64,000 nucleotides of DNA. Origin: Paramecium sonneborni. Its lineage: Eukaryota; Ciliophora; Oligohymenophorea; Peniculida; Parameciidae. The stretch is from contig CAJJDN010000082.1 of the NCBI GenBank assembly GCA_905182985.1, positions 124,001 to 188,000 on the forward strand, given 5' to 3'. A program made the position numbers and the translations under genes. The first letter of the stretch is position 1; each line of letters starts with the position of its first letter. Under the pieces are notes generated by a model, which was given only the letters and a program-made list of their open reading frames with translations, had not been told where the DNA came from and searched no databases. Shown piece after piece: positions 37,623-49,544 of the stretch.

Positions 37623-40600
37623 ATGGGTAACAACTTTATGAGTGTTCCAAATCGTACCTTTACAATGAAAAATGGTTAAAATTTCACTATCGAGACAAAG
37701 AAATTATAAGGAGGAAAAAATTTTGCTAAGCCTCCATCAAAAGATGAGATTGAGAAATAGTTTATGGAATGGGTTAATAATGTATAATTTCTATAATTCT
37801 AAGATTTTTTTAGAATAGAAAGATTTAGAATAAATAAAACAACTTGATTCAAAATATAAGTTTAGGATATGCTAATTGTATAATTAATTTTTGAAGGAGG
37901 AAAGGTAGAATTAATAAAATGAATAAAATAAAATGAAAAAAGCTTTAGAAGAATGTAAATCTTTAATAATAAAACTTTTTAAGGAGTATTCTGATCTTCA
38001 TCTAAATGGTAAATTTATTAATTTAAATTCTAGCATTACTTAATAATTTAAGAGACTAAGCATCATATTAATATATTCATGATAAGCTTTAATTAATTAA
38101 ATAATACTTAGTAGTACAAACTTTATTGATGAAACTTAAATAATTAGAGGAATAATCAAGAATATAGAAAAATTTTAGAGAATAGATTGCTATCTTAGAA
38201 TTTTTCGAGTTTTTAATATAATATAATATTGGGAGAGAGTGTTTATTAGTAGATGGTTTTTTTGGAATTCTGTTTAGTAATTTCCATCCAGTTGAAACTA
38301 AAGTAACAGGAATTACGTTAAAAATATTATCTGGTAGTAAAGGTCTAAGTTGGTAACCTGGTTGTGTCTAAAAGATTTTAGAAGCTATGCATAAGTTTTA
38401 AAAAACTTATTAATTATAAAATAGGTTCAATATGAAATTATAAATTTAGATTTGATATCATTATAAGAACAATTTATGCCTCAAAGAATTTAATCATGGT
38501 TTTTATTAATATTAAATTCCTATTCAAATTTCTATATTCGTTGGATAATGAAATAGTTGATGAAGTTGTTAAAGAATTTTTTGATTCAAAAGTTAATGAT
38601 AAAAAAGTTAGAGAAGTATTTCGTTTAGTTTAGGGAAGAATTTAAAAGAAATTATATTAAAAAGAAGATTGTACATATGAATCAGTAAGAAAAGAGCTTA
38701 AAAAATTTTAACATCCCTTAGCATCTGAAGGAAGTGAATAATTATTAACACATAGATTTAAAACATAAGATATAAATATTTCTGAGAAAATAAATTTGTA
38801 AGAGGTTGTTTCAGAAATAGTTAACCATGAATCTTCTAATTAAGACTTTAAGAATGATTAATATTATTATTTTGAAAATGGTTAGGATTCTATTTTTTAT
38901 GGAATTTAAAGAAATGTTTTAGAATGGATAAATGCTATATTAAATATTTATTAACTATTAGATAATAATTAAGATTCTTTTCTGAGAGCTGCAAGTGAAA
39001 TTTAAATAACAGATTTTTATTATGATAATAATTCTACATAACTATCAGATCCATATATCGATTTGAAATAAAATGAAAGAGGAGCTAGTTTTGAATCTCC
39101 AACAAAAATAATAAAATAGAGTGATTCATCAAAACATTCAGAAAATTAACTTATTTCATAATATGAAGAATTAATTGCAGAATTAGATGATTATAAACAA
39201 TAATTAAAAAATGAAAAAGAATTATATTTAGAAAAAGACCAAGAATTATAAAATATATAGAATGAAAATGAAAATTATAAGACAGAGAATAAATAACTTA
39301 AAGAATAATTAATAAAATCTAATGAAAAAATAATTGAATTATAAAATAAAATTACTAAGCTTGAAAAACTTTAATAAAATGAACTTTTAAATTAAATAAA
39401 TAATAATAAATAATAATAAGTATAGATAGTTTAATAATAAAATAATCAAATAAAATAGAATATACAGATTTAATAGGCTTAAATTTCTTTATCATACAAT
39501 TTTAAAAAATAGAAATAAAATAAAATTTTATAAACTGATGATCTAGATTTTTAAAACACTAATTAAAATAATCAAAATTCTTCAATAATAAATTCTAATA
39601 CAAATATAGCTAATCAAAAAGTAGGAACTTAAATTCCTCCACCACCACCACCACCACCTCCTAATTTTAAGGTTCCTCCTCCACCTCCTATACCTACCCC
39701 TACACCAAAGAATGCTGCACCACCTCCTCCGCCTCCATCTAAAAATGGTGTACCACCTCCTCCTCCTCCTCCTCCACTACCAACATCCAAGATTGGAGCT
39801 CCACCACCTCCATTAAAAAATGGAGCTCCTCCACCTCCACCACCTCCTCCTAAATTTGGAGCTAATCAATAACTACCTCCACCTCCTCCTATTGGAAATA
39901 ATCTTAATTAAACATAAAATTAAATCAATTCATAAATACCATCTGTACCTATTCGTAATCTAAATTGGATTGTTATCAATAATTAGATTTAAAATAATTC
40001 TATCTTTTAAATAATCTCAGATGGTCTTGAATAAGTTGATCTAGATTATTCATTATTAGAAAAGAATTTCAGTAAAATATAACCAAAAGAATCAAATATT
40101 AAATAATCCAATACTATATAATATATTACTAAAATTACACTTTTATCATCTGAAAGATCAAAAAATATTGAATTAGTTCTAGGAAAATTAAAACTTCCTA
40201 ATTCTATCCTTATTAAGTTATTAAAATCTTTTGATAATAAAATTTTTACATCTGCTATCATTGAAAGTTTAGATGCAATTTGTCCAACTGATGAAGAAGT
40301 CAAACTATTAGCAGAATATACTGGTGAAAAAGAATTATTGGGTCAGCCTGAATTATTTATTGATTCTATTAGAACTGTTCACGGATTTTAATATAGATTA
40401 AAAGCAATCAAATTTTAACTTAGTTTTAAAGAATAAGTTACAGATTTAAATAAAAAAATTAATATACTTAATTAATGCTTTTCTAAAGTAAGATAAATGC
40501 CAGAATTAGAAACATTGTTTAAAATAGTCTTAAAAATTGGTAACTTTTTAAATGGTAATTATTTTTCAAAAAATAAATAGCTTCTACAAATAGAGGAAAT

Positions 40601-41402
40601 GCTTAAGGATTTAAAATTGATGCTATAGAAAAATGTGCAGATATGAAAACTAGTGATAATTAAGAAAATTTACTTTATTATGTTATAGATTTATCAGAGA
40701 ATATATTGAAAAAAGAAATAATCAATGAATAAAGTAATTATTTTTATTATATTTATTAAAGCAATCTTAAACTTAGAATAAATTGAAAAATTACCTATAT
40801 CTTAATTATAAATCGATTTATCTGAAATTAAAAAAGGTTTAAATGTTATAACAAAAGCAATAGAATTTTAAACTGAAGATAAAGAAGATTAAGTCAAAGC
40901 TCATTTATAACCACTAAAAGAAGAAATTGTATCTGATATTTCTAACTTAGAATATTAATTAAAACAATTAGAAGATAATTATAGATAGTCAGCAATTTAT
41001 TTTTGCGAAAATATAAAAGATTCATCTGATAAATTTGGAGAAAAAATATTGAAAATGTTAAGATGCTTATTAAAAAATAAAAAAGAAAAAGTTTAAAAAG
41101 AGGAAAAAAAAAAAAAGCAATAAGAAATGTTATAAAAACAATAATCCAAAATGTAAGCTTTATCTAGTTAAAAACCAATGTCTTAAACTCAATCAACCCC
41201 AAATTCAGCTCAGGAATCTATAGGAAAACTTAATTAAAGTGGCTTAAATGTGACTACTTTTAAATTAGTAAATGAAAATGATGTATAAGTGAAGTAATTT
41301 GGAATTTGTCAAGAAATAGAAGAATTAAGAAAAATGAGATAGATTAAGCTTACTAGTTCTATGATAAAAAATGAATCTGAAGAAATAGAATAAGATAGAT
41401 GA
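37623..41402 (+). CDS. Diaphanous-type formin (FH3-like, FH1 and FH2 domains)
   Basis: Five introns (22, 25, 25, 26 and 28 nt) give 1217 residues. Residues 60-330 are helical and armadillo/FH3-like (KVTGITLKILSGSKGLSWQP). A coiled coil follows (about 470-620). The FH1 block has runs of six to eight Pro separated by NFKV, SKNG and KFGA (positions 39636-39890). FH2 shows GNFLNASTNRGNAQGFKID, the formin hallmark, restored by the fourth intron, and NLNWIVINNQ. The C-terminus is Lys/Gln-rich without an obvious DAD. Formins nucleate and elongate unbranched actin filaments with profilin bound at FH1. Confidence 0.93.
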
Positions 41403-41780
41403 TAATATTTTTTAATAAAAAACTTAATCAAAATTAAATATTTTTATGCAAATACTATAATATAATTTCAAAGTTTAAACTTTCTGATTTTAAGGATAAC
41501 AGATTATTTATTTTTTTATAATAATAAATAAAACAAAACGGAAAAGGAACCATAAAATATTTTTAATAAAAACTATATTATGTTTTTAACATTAAAATAT
41601 TCATATATATTACTAAACAATCTCTTAATAGATATTCATATAGTTTATTTTTTCAAATTACTAAAATTTTAAAATAAATAAATTCAATTTATATGATTTA
41701 TATCCAAAAGATATTTATAATAAATTAATTATTTATTTAGAACTTTTAGTATTAGAATATTGGTGTCTCTTTTTTGTTTT
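41403..41780. other. Intergenic, 378 bp
   Basis: AT-rich spacer between the formin and a doubtful short ORF. Nothing recognised. Confidence 0.5.
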
Positions 41781-41954
41781 ATGAAATCTAGTTTTTAAGA
41801 GCCTCAGAAAGTAGTAGTCACTAATTCTGCTACTGCTGTTTGTTATTAAATTATAAATTTCGTAGTAAAAGAGAAATAAGAAAAAGTAGAATTGTTAATA
41901 AATTTCTTAGAGATAGGCTTTAAATAAATTTAGGGTAATATAAAAAAGATATGA
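41781..41954 (+). CDS. Short ORF, 57 codons, weakly Alba-like N-terminus
   Basis: The frame begins MKSSFQEPQKVVVTNSATAV and continues through a Lys/Glu helix to TGA. The VVVTNS-type start recalls Alba-domain nucleic-acid binding proteins, but the rest of the fold is not evident. A 25-nt GTAGAA...TTAG stretch or a 28-nt one at the end would each open a longer frame with a hydrophobic tail (to about 42144 or 42192), so the true model is open. Could also be a fragment. From the end of the ORF to 42533 no other gene was seen. Confidence 0.3.
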
Positions 41955-42533
41955 TTACGAAAGATAATCAGGAAGAAAATTAAATAGTTATTTCTATTTT
42001 ATTATAAGCTTATCATTATATTTATATAATATAGGTTTCATTGAGTTTTTTTATTTACTTTAAAATATAGGAATGCATCTTTTCTAATCCTATTTTTTAA
42101 CTCATCTCTAAGTAGAGGATGAAAAGTCTTAGTTCATTTTATGAGAAATTAATTAAATTATTGAAAATCTTTAAACTATCTTAAAGTGGATAACAATGAT
42201 ACTTAATCATCATTAAAATAAAGTTAGTATCATATTCCTCAAGATTTTGATAGTTTAGGATTAAGTGTTAAGGGATTTTAAATTATTTTAAATTATCTGG
42301 ACATTTTGCTTCAAGTAATTATATCATAATTGCTGTGCCTTATCCTTAATTAAATTTGTATGACTATTCAAGTATTTAATTCATAATTTCCGGATCTAAT
42401 TCTAATAGATAATTGAATATTCTAGTTTGATAAACTAATTAATTTATAATAATTTCCATATCCAAGACATCAATAGAACTTTAAATTACTTAATATAAAA
42501 AGTAAACTTAAGACTTAGTGATCTAAACTTTAA

Positions 42534-44234
42534 TCATTTTATATAATTTACATTATTGTTTTCATTTGAATTAAGAACTTAAAGTAAAGCTTAATTTAAC
42601 TAAAATTTACTCGTTTAAAAAAACCATTTAAATAAATATTTAGCATCATCATTATTTTTAATAGCTTCTAATATATTCTATCTGAAACGTTTATCAAGTC
42701 TTCCTTCGTTTTTTAAATTTTATAATTTTTAAGTGTAAAGTTATCTAATTCTATGGCTGAAGAATTAGCAATTACATAATGATAATAATAATGGCATTGA
42801 ACTCATTTTATAAAACTAATTAGCAATAAAATCAGGAATTGGTACTTAAGGATAATAATCAAACAAAATAATTATATTAAGTATAGATGTTTTAGATAAT
42901 GAGATGTCATCATAATTTTCTGCTTATTCATAAACATTTGAATTATTTAGGTTATTTAAAAATTGCGATATATCAATTTCACAAATAAAATGAAGATATA
43001 AAAGATTTTTAATGTTTAAGTTGATATTCTACATGGTTAGGTTTTATAGAATCATTTTCAAATATTCTGCATAAGGTTCACATTTTGTCTTTTTCTCTAA
43101 ATAATATAATGACATCTAATATATATTAGATATATTGAAATTTTCTTTTAACAATTTTAAACAAACAGATTCCATTTTTAAAATATCTTAGTCATGTACG
43201 TAATCAGCTTCTATCAAATTCTATAAATATTAAATTAAGAAATCAAAATTTAAATGACCTTTATTATTTTCATATTTTTGTAACATTTATAAAACTTATT
43301 CATGAATGAGCATCAAGAGGGATTTTGATTCTTCATGAGTTTAATATTTACAATTTTAAAGTATAGAAATTATAGATTATGACTCTAAATACTTAACATT
43401 TTATTTAGTTGCTTCAAATTTATCGTCAATTTATTCGAGATACAATTTTTCTGTAATGTGATATTTTAATTTCATATTCATAAATGACTTAGTCATAAAT
43501 GCAAATTAATCAACATCAAAACTATTACCCACATTTTTTGAATAGTTTAAGACATTTAATATGGAATAGAGATCAACCTTTTTCTTTAAAATAAATTTTT
43601 TATTAATTGAAGTAAGAAATTACATTAATTAAACAACAGTGATATCATTATTTGAAAAGACATAATCAATGTATTGTTTATTTAAGTAATCATCATTTGG
43701 GAAAATCATTTCAACGCATTCATAAATCATATTTAATTATCTTGGTAGAAACTATTTTTCTTCAATGTACTTTTTAATTATTTATTGCAATTATTTAACA
43801 TCAACTGCATTTAAGAATACAAGACTAAGATTATCATAGTAGAGTTTCTTATACCAATATATGAAGTCTCCTAGATCTAAATTATTTAGAGTGGAAATAT
43901 ATTAGTTGAATTGTCTTATAAGAGCTTAGTATGATTCATTAAAATATTGATTATGAACTGGCAAATTATACATTCCTTACATTTTGGCAGTGATTTTTAA
44001 ACTCTACAATAAATGACGTTCAGTAAATATATGTTTATATCTATTGTAGATGTCAATTAATTTAGTTGGATCTAATTATGTACATATTAAAGTAGTCAAT
44101 TCATCTGGTTGTAAATCATCACGACTTAAATCTAACTTTGAACTGCAGATTTAGATTTCGTAAGAAGTATTATAAGACTTTGAAATCCAATAACAACGAA
44201 GTTAAGTGAATGATTTTGATAAAATTTTATTCAT
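42534..44234 (-). CDS. Helical-repeat protein, possibly mitochondrial (FASTK/RAP-like)
   Basis: An intronless 566-residue frame. MNKILSKSFTQLRCYWISKS is basic and amphipathic, as in a mitochondrial presequence. The remainder is a regular series of paired helices with the pattern of organellar RNA-binding repeat proteins (LTTLICTQLDPTKLIDIYNR, LLQSLKITAKMQGMYN). Tyr, Leu and Asn are abundant and no enzyme motif is visible. Role in organellar RNA processing is inferred from this style only. It starts 13 bp after the stop of the Myb gene upstream on the same strand, the tightest gap in the window. Confidence 0.6.
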
Positions 44235-44247
44235 TAATTAAATTAAT

Positions 44248-45990
44248 TCAACCATCATTAGAAGCATAAAAGAATCTCGATCTCTTAGTTTTAACTTTTC
44301 CTTAATTGTTTACATCGAATGCACCTGATTGTGATCTTTAATGTTTTCTTTTTTAAATAGGATCTGGACTATTTTATTCAGAATCTAAATGCATATTATT
44401 GAAATTATGTTTAATAGCATCCAATGAATTCACCGAACTAGTTGAACCATTGATAGATGATTAAGCAGAAACACAAACCATTTTTTAAACTTTGGGTTCT
44501 TTGTTTGATGATGATCCACTATTTTCTTCTTCTTTAATTTAATCTGAGATAAGTTTTTCAGAACGTTAAGAACTTAAAGTTCCAATAGAATTAGTTGGTG
44601 TATTTTATTATGATGAATATACATTAAATTTAAATTACGATTATTATTATTATTGTTATTATTATTATTAAATAAATTATTATGGAATATATTGAGCTTA
44701 ATAAAAGTTAGGAATCATCTATTATTGTTATTATTAAATTAATTATTATTATATAAGCTACTACGAAATTAAAGATTAGTGTTGTGGAATCTAAATATTC
44801 ATTCCTTATAATTATTATTGTTGACAAGGTAAAATAGGGTTGCTTTATTATAATTAAGGTTGCATTATTGGTATTGTTTAAATCTATGGAATCTATGGTA
44901 TCTATGGAATCTATGAAATCTATGAAATCTATGGGATCTATGGAATCTATGAGAATTGTTAATAGTAGTATGATTAAGGTCCCATTATATAAGGATATGA
45001 TGGTATTTAAGAAAATGATTATTCATTGTTATAGCTTAAATGTTCTTACTGATTGCTATTCGAGTTTTAATTTTAATCCACCGGTTTCAATCTACTTAAA
45101 ATTGAATGAATTAAAAACTCAGTCATTTTATCTAATCCATGTTTTAAAGGGTCATCTAAGTGATCTTATTGTAACTCAGAAGGAATTTATACTATTTTTT
45201 TTTCTTTATTGATTATGCTTTTGAATCTATTTTTAACTTAATTCTCTGTTCTATTTTTCAATTTTTTTGATATATTTGACCATCTCAAACCTTCTACTAA
45301 TGTTATTTACAATAAATTATAATCATCAAGCTCTGTCCAAATACCTCTTAGATAATAAACCTAAAAATTTACCTATTTACTTAAGGATTTAAATAATTGT
45401 TCCATCTCTCTCTATATTGTTTTGCCTTTCTAAAATAAATTCCTTATGATTAAATAAACATTTCATATTACACTTCAAACCATTTTATGTTAGGTTCTTT
45501 TGTCATGATTTTATAAAGCAACTTATCTTCTTCAGGAAGCCAATTTTTATTTGAAGGAATAATTCTTAAATGCGAAAACCATTTAAATTGACAATTTAAT
45601 GAGTCCTTGAATGCTATAATTTCAGATATATTATTCCAATCCTATCCTTACTAATGTAAACTAATAAAGATTTACAATTTCATCACTGCTTTTTAAATTT
45701 AATGAACAATACTATAACGTTACCCATAATAGTATTTTCCATTCTTCATCTGTCCAATTTCTAGAGCTATGCATTTTTAAAAACTCCCTATATTTTTGTA
45801 AAAAACTCAATTACTATGATTGGCAATATTCATAAAAGTGGAGTACTTCATTAACAGTTATTATTGTTTATTGGATTCTCAATTCGAGTGTATTCTATAG
45901 CTTTGATAGATCAACTGAACTATTGTCTTCTGTAAAATTCTAAATGAATTGCTATAATTTGGGCAAGTGTAATTAGAGGGTGTTATTCAT
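44248..45990 (-). CDS. R1R2R3-like Myb transcription factor with Q/P-rich prion-like tail
   Basis: Two introns (25 and 20 nt) give 565 residues. Three Trp-spaced Myb repeats lie at residues 75-240: RNWTDEEWKILL with DWNNISEII; NWLPEEDKLLYKIM with QYRERWNNYLNPQ; RGIWTELDDYNLLQITLVEG with RTENQVKNRFKS. Repeat 3 is the most canonical DNA-binding one. The C-terminal half is Gln-rich, including an eight-unit Ile-Pro-Gln-type repeat (44880-44957) and a poly-Gln run (44638-44673), and ends in a basic stretch. A paralogue lies at 51305-52836. The next gene starts 13 bp after its stop. Confidence 0.85.
44880..44957 (-). repeat. 9-bp tandem repeat coding Ile-Pro-Gln/Ile-Ser-Gln in the Myb gene
   Basis: About eight copies of a 9-mer (plus strand ATCTATGGA with variants ATCTATGAA, ATCTATGGT) encode an (Ile-Pro/Ser-Gln) tripeptide array with Gln by TAG. 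Confidence 0.85.
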
Positions 45991-46319
45991 TAATATTAAA
46001 TTAATTTATGAAATGCTCTTATTATTTAACATCATAAATACTATCATAATATTAAATTACATTCAATGCCATTATTCACAATCAAATTGAAAAATACGTT
46101 TAACTATTTATTTAATCAGCATCAATTTATAGAAATTGATAGTTCACTAAAGAAATTGATTTCTAATTTTGAATACATATTTTTTGTAAAATTTTTAGAT
46201 TTAATTAGATGTGAAAAATATTGTAACTCCAAAAAGACTTTCTTTAAAAGAGTTTTCCTATAGAATTTGTGATGAGATGTTAAATAAAAATTATTAAATA
46301 AATTTTTGAAAACTTTTAT
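45991..46319. other. Intergenic, 329 bp, divergent promoters, with one doubtful small ORF
   Basis: Separates the Myb start from the pseudophosphatase start. A plus-strand frame at 46066-46272 (68 codons, MPLFTIKLKNTFNYLF) has a plausible composition but almost no Gln, unlike neighbours. It may be chance. Confidence 0.35.
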
Positions 46320-47739
46320 ATGACCTAGAATGTAATAGTTGGAGCTATTAAAATTAAAGATGGTTTATTTATTGGAGATGAATATGCATCATAAGTTACA
46401 TATTTCTATAATTAAGGATCGAGAATTCATTGTGAATAACAAAGTAACACATATTATCAATTGTTCTGGTACAGAAGTTTAAAATAAATGGACTATGATG
46501 AATGTTAAATATCTTACATTTAATTGGCTTGAATAAGATAATGAAGTAAAACATTCCATTAATAGATAAAGGTTTTATTTGATGAAAAAAATGAAAATGT
46601 AAATAAAATATATACATTCATTGAAGAGTGTTTTCAATTAGGAGAAAGTACTTTAGTGCATTCACTTAGAGGTTAAAGTAGATCTTGTTGTGTATTAGCT
46701 GCTTATTTTATGAAAAAGTTTGTTAATTAAAATAAATTATAAGGTATTCATGGACGCTCTATAAAACACTCGAATACTTAAATTCACGTAGACCTGATCT
46801 TGAAATTAGAGCATCTTTTTTTTATTAATTAAATGCTTTAGAATCCAAAATGAATAAGTTTGGACCTAAAAGAACTGCCTCATGGAATGAATTAACTTAA
46901 GATGAATAGAATCCATAATAGCTTTAAGAAGAATTAATTATAAGAAATACATTTCTCAATTCTTAAAATGGACCTGTTGATGATATCTATACTAATTTAT
47001 AATCTAAAATTGTATTAAATCAATATTTATTATAGTAAGTCTTAGGAAAAATTTATAATCAAAAAATTAAATGGAAGGATTAATTAAACATAGAAAATAC
47101 ACAATTAGCCACTTTAGTCTATACAGGATCCCTTGATATTATATCTAGTTCTGATATTAGAATAAAAGAAGAAAATGATTGTTAATCTATTTTAAAAGTA
47201 ATTTTATCATTATCATTAGGGAGTTTAAAAAACTACTTTAAATTAACCTGCAAAATAACCATAAATTTAACATAGTTTTACAAAGTGTATTAATGTAAAT
47301 AAAAATAATTGTAAATAACTTTAATAAGATGAATGTGAATCTTTTAAATAAAATCAATAATAAATGAGCAATAATTAATCCTTTTAAAATTTTCTTATGA
47401 ATTGTACATAAAAATAAAAGTGTAATTCATAATAAGAAAAAAAGACTTAACTCATATCATCAGAATCAATATAAAATCCTTAACTTATAAACCAACCAAG
47501 TGGAGTAAGAAGTACATCTTTATAATAAAATGATGAAAAAAAAAATCACATTGATTTCACAAATAATCGTCCAAGTTCTGTTAAATAAAAAGATACCTCT
47601 CCATCAATCTTAAATAATTTTTAAGAATTTAAAAATTAAGTTTAATAATCATTAAATTATTTTAATAATCAATCCGAAACTATTTTAAATATCGATAAAA
47701 ATTTAACAAATGTTATTTAATTCTAATAATAACAACAAA

Positions 47740-47826
<87 letters not shown>

Positions 47827-49019
47827 CTTAAAATAATATTTCAAACTTATAAATTAATTCTAAATAGTAATAATAATAATCAACCTAATCTTATTCTTAA
47901 CAAAAGAATAAATTAGATTAATTAATTAGTCCAACATTGATTTCAACTATGAGTTCAACAAAACATTCGGAAATATAAAAAACCTTAACTTAATCTATAT
48001 CATAATTGTAATCAAGCTATTAAAAATTTTAACAATTACAGATGAAAAATCAAAATAAACAATCATAATCAACAACTCAAATATAATAATAAAATACTAA
48101 TAAAAATTCAACAGAAATAAGTAATATTAATATTGCAAATATATCAAAAATTTAAGATCGAAATAATTCTCTAATAAAAAAAGGAGAAGAATTAGATAGT
48201 AAAAATAGACCTAATAGTGCTGATATTAAAGATTAATAAAAAAACAATAATACAGTATAAAAGAAAGAGAGTTAATCACCATTTCATAAAGATCCAATTA
48301 AGAAGTTGCATTAATATGGTCCTCCTTTGCCTTAATCAAACTCTTAAATCTATCTTAGGAATGTGTAATCTAGAAGATAAGCTGCATCTACTCTAAGAAA
48401 TTAGTAGAAACCAAATAATTCTTTTTAAGATAAATATTTAAACTAAAGTGCAAATTAAGTATAGAATAATAGTAGTTTTAACAATAATAGTAATTAAAAT
48501 ATAGATGCTGATTCTAAAATAAAACAAAAAGCAGTTTAAGAATTAGTTTCTGATGTTAATCATCTTAAAAAATTAATATCACCTTAAAGTTTAACAAAAA
48601 GTTAAGCATAATTCTTAAAAAATTAACCTATAAGGGTATTATAGGAATTGACAGAAAAAACTTAGAGCATTAAACAAATGTATGTTTATATAATCGAATA
48701 ATTAGTAAAGGAAAGGATAATATTTAATCTGTAGGTATAACTTTAGTGTAAAAGCCATCAACAGTGAATACAAGAACATTCTCACCAGCAATTAAAAGTA
48801 TATATTTTAATTAACAATTTTATAAAGATGATTAAAAATGCAAAAGTAGTCATGTTTGCAATCCTTAAAACTTAAGATAAAAGATAAGGAATTATTCACC
48901 TGGTAAGAATATATTTGATTTTAGGTTTAAATAAAGATTAAGAAAGTTCAAATTCTTTTTCATATTCTAATAATACAAATATTTCAATACCAAATAAGAA
49001 TAGTTGGAAAATGCTATGA
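46320..49019 (+). CDS. Dual-specificity-phosphatase-like pseudophosphatase with long Gln-rich tail
   Basis: Seven introns (22, 26 or 20, 26, 22, 26, 30 and 22 nt) give about 840 residues. The DSP domain spans roughly residues 8-165: AIKIKDGLFIGDEYASQ, VTHIINCSG, then the signature loop LVHSLRGQSRSCCVLAAY, followed by WTLYKTLEYLNSRRPDLEI. In active DSPs the loop is HCxxGxxRS; here the catalytic Cys is Ser, so phosphatase activity is not expected, as in STYX-type proteins. The remaining 650 residues are disordered and Gln/Asn/Ser-rich with a 28-Gln run. A phosphoprotein-binding role is inferred. Confidence 0.82.
47742..47825 (+). repeat. (TAA)28 microsatellite encoding poly-Gln
   Basis: Twenty-eight uninterrupted TAA units in the reading frame of the pseudophosphatase, read as Gln28. 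In the other frames the same DNA would be Asn or Ile repeats. Confidence 0.92.
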
Positions 49020-49544
49020 AATATTTAATACAATTTTGTTTTTGCTAATTTCATATTTATATGAATTCTAACTTAGTATGTTCTTAAGTTTCTCATTATT
49101 TTAATTATTATTATAATATTAAATTTTTATCTAACACTTCCTTATTATTCTTATGGAACAAAAAATGTAAGCAAAGAATACTAAATTTATATTTGAGTAT
49201 TTTAAGGGTAGAATAAAATATTAGAAAGAATATCTGATTGATCTAAGAATAATAAAATTGTAATATTATTATTGATGAAATTAATTAGAAATATAAAATA
49301 CAAAAAGGTAAATGCAGTTATAATTAATAATAAACTTTTGTGTTCAAAAAGTATGTCTAATGTCTCTTATGTCTAAGAATATATATTAGTTTGCTCTAGA
49401 AAATATTTAAATTTTTTTTAATGATTTTTTAATACCCCGGTCATATTTTTGTTAGCATTTTAAATTGGAAATAACAAAAAAATAATAATTAAAATAATTT
49501 GTTTAAAAAGAACCTCTCTTCCTTCAGAAACCATTACGATAGCT
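49020..49544. other. Intergenic, 525 bp
   Basis: AT-rich. A 40-codon frame at 49153-49275 (MEQKMQAKNTKFIFEYFKGR) is complete but unsupported. No other feature seen. Confidence 0.45.

Noticed and set aside
40046..40303. 85-residue minus-strand frame
   Set aside because: Lies antisense within the FH2 domain of the formin, which is clearly coding on the plus strand.
44234..44481. Single fused gene from the Myb tail into the helical-repeat protein
   Set aside because: No splice of normal size joins the two frames; the Myb frame reads cleanly to TGA and a new ATG follows, so two genes are simpler. Kept as a finding because of the 13-bp gap.
44868..45212. 114-residue plus-strand frame starting MVLFKSMESMVSMESMKS
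   Set aside because: It is the antisense of the Myb gene: the 9-bp repeat that encodes Ile-Pro-Gln on the minus strand reads as Ser-Met-Glu here. The minus-strand Myb frame is far better supported.
47710..47916. Poly-Asn frame over the TAA repeat
   Set aside because: The AAT register is a different phase from the pseudophosphatase frame, which continues on both sides with introns in place; the used register is TAA=Gln.
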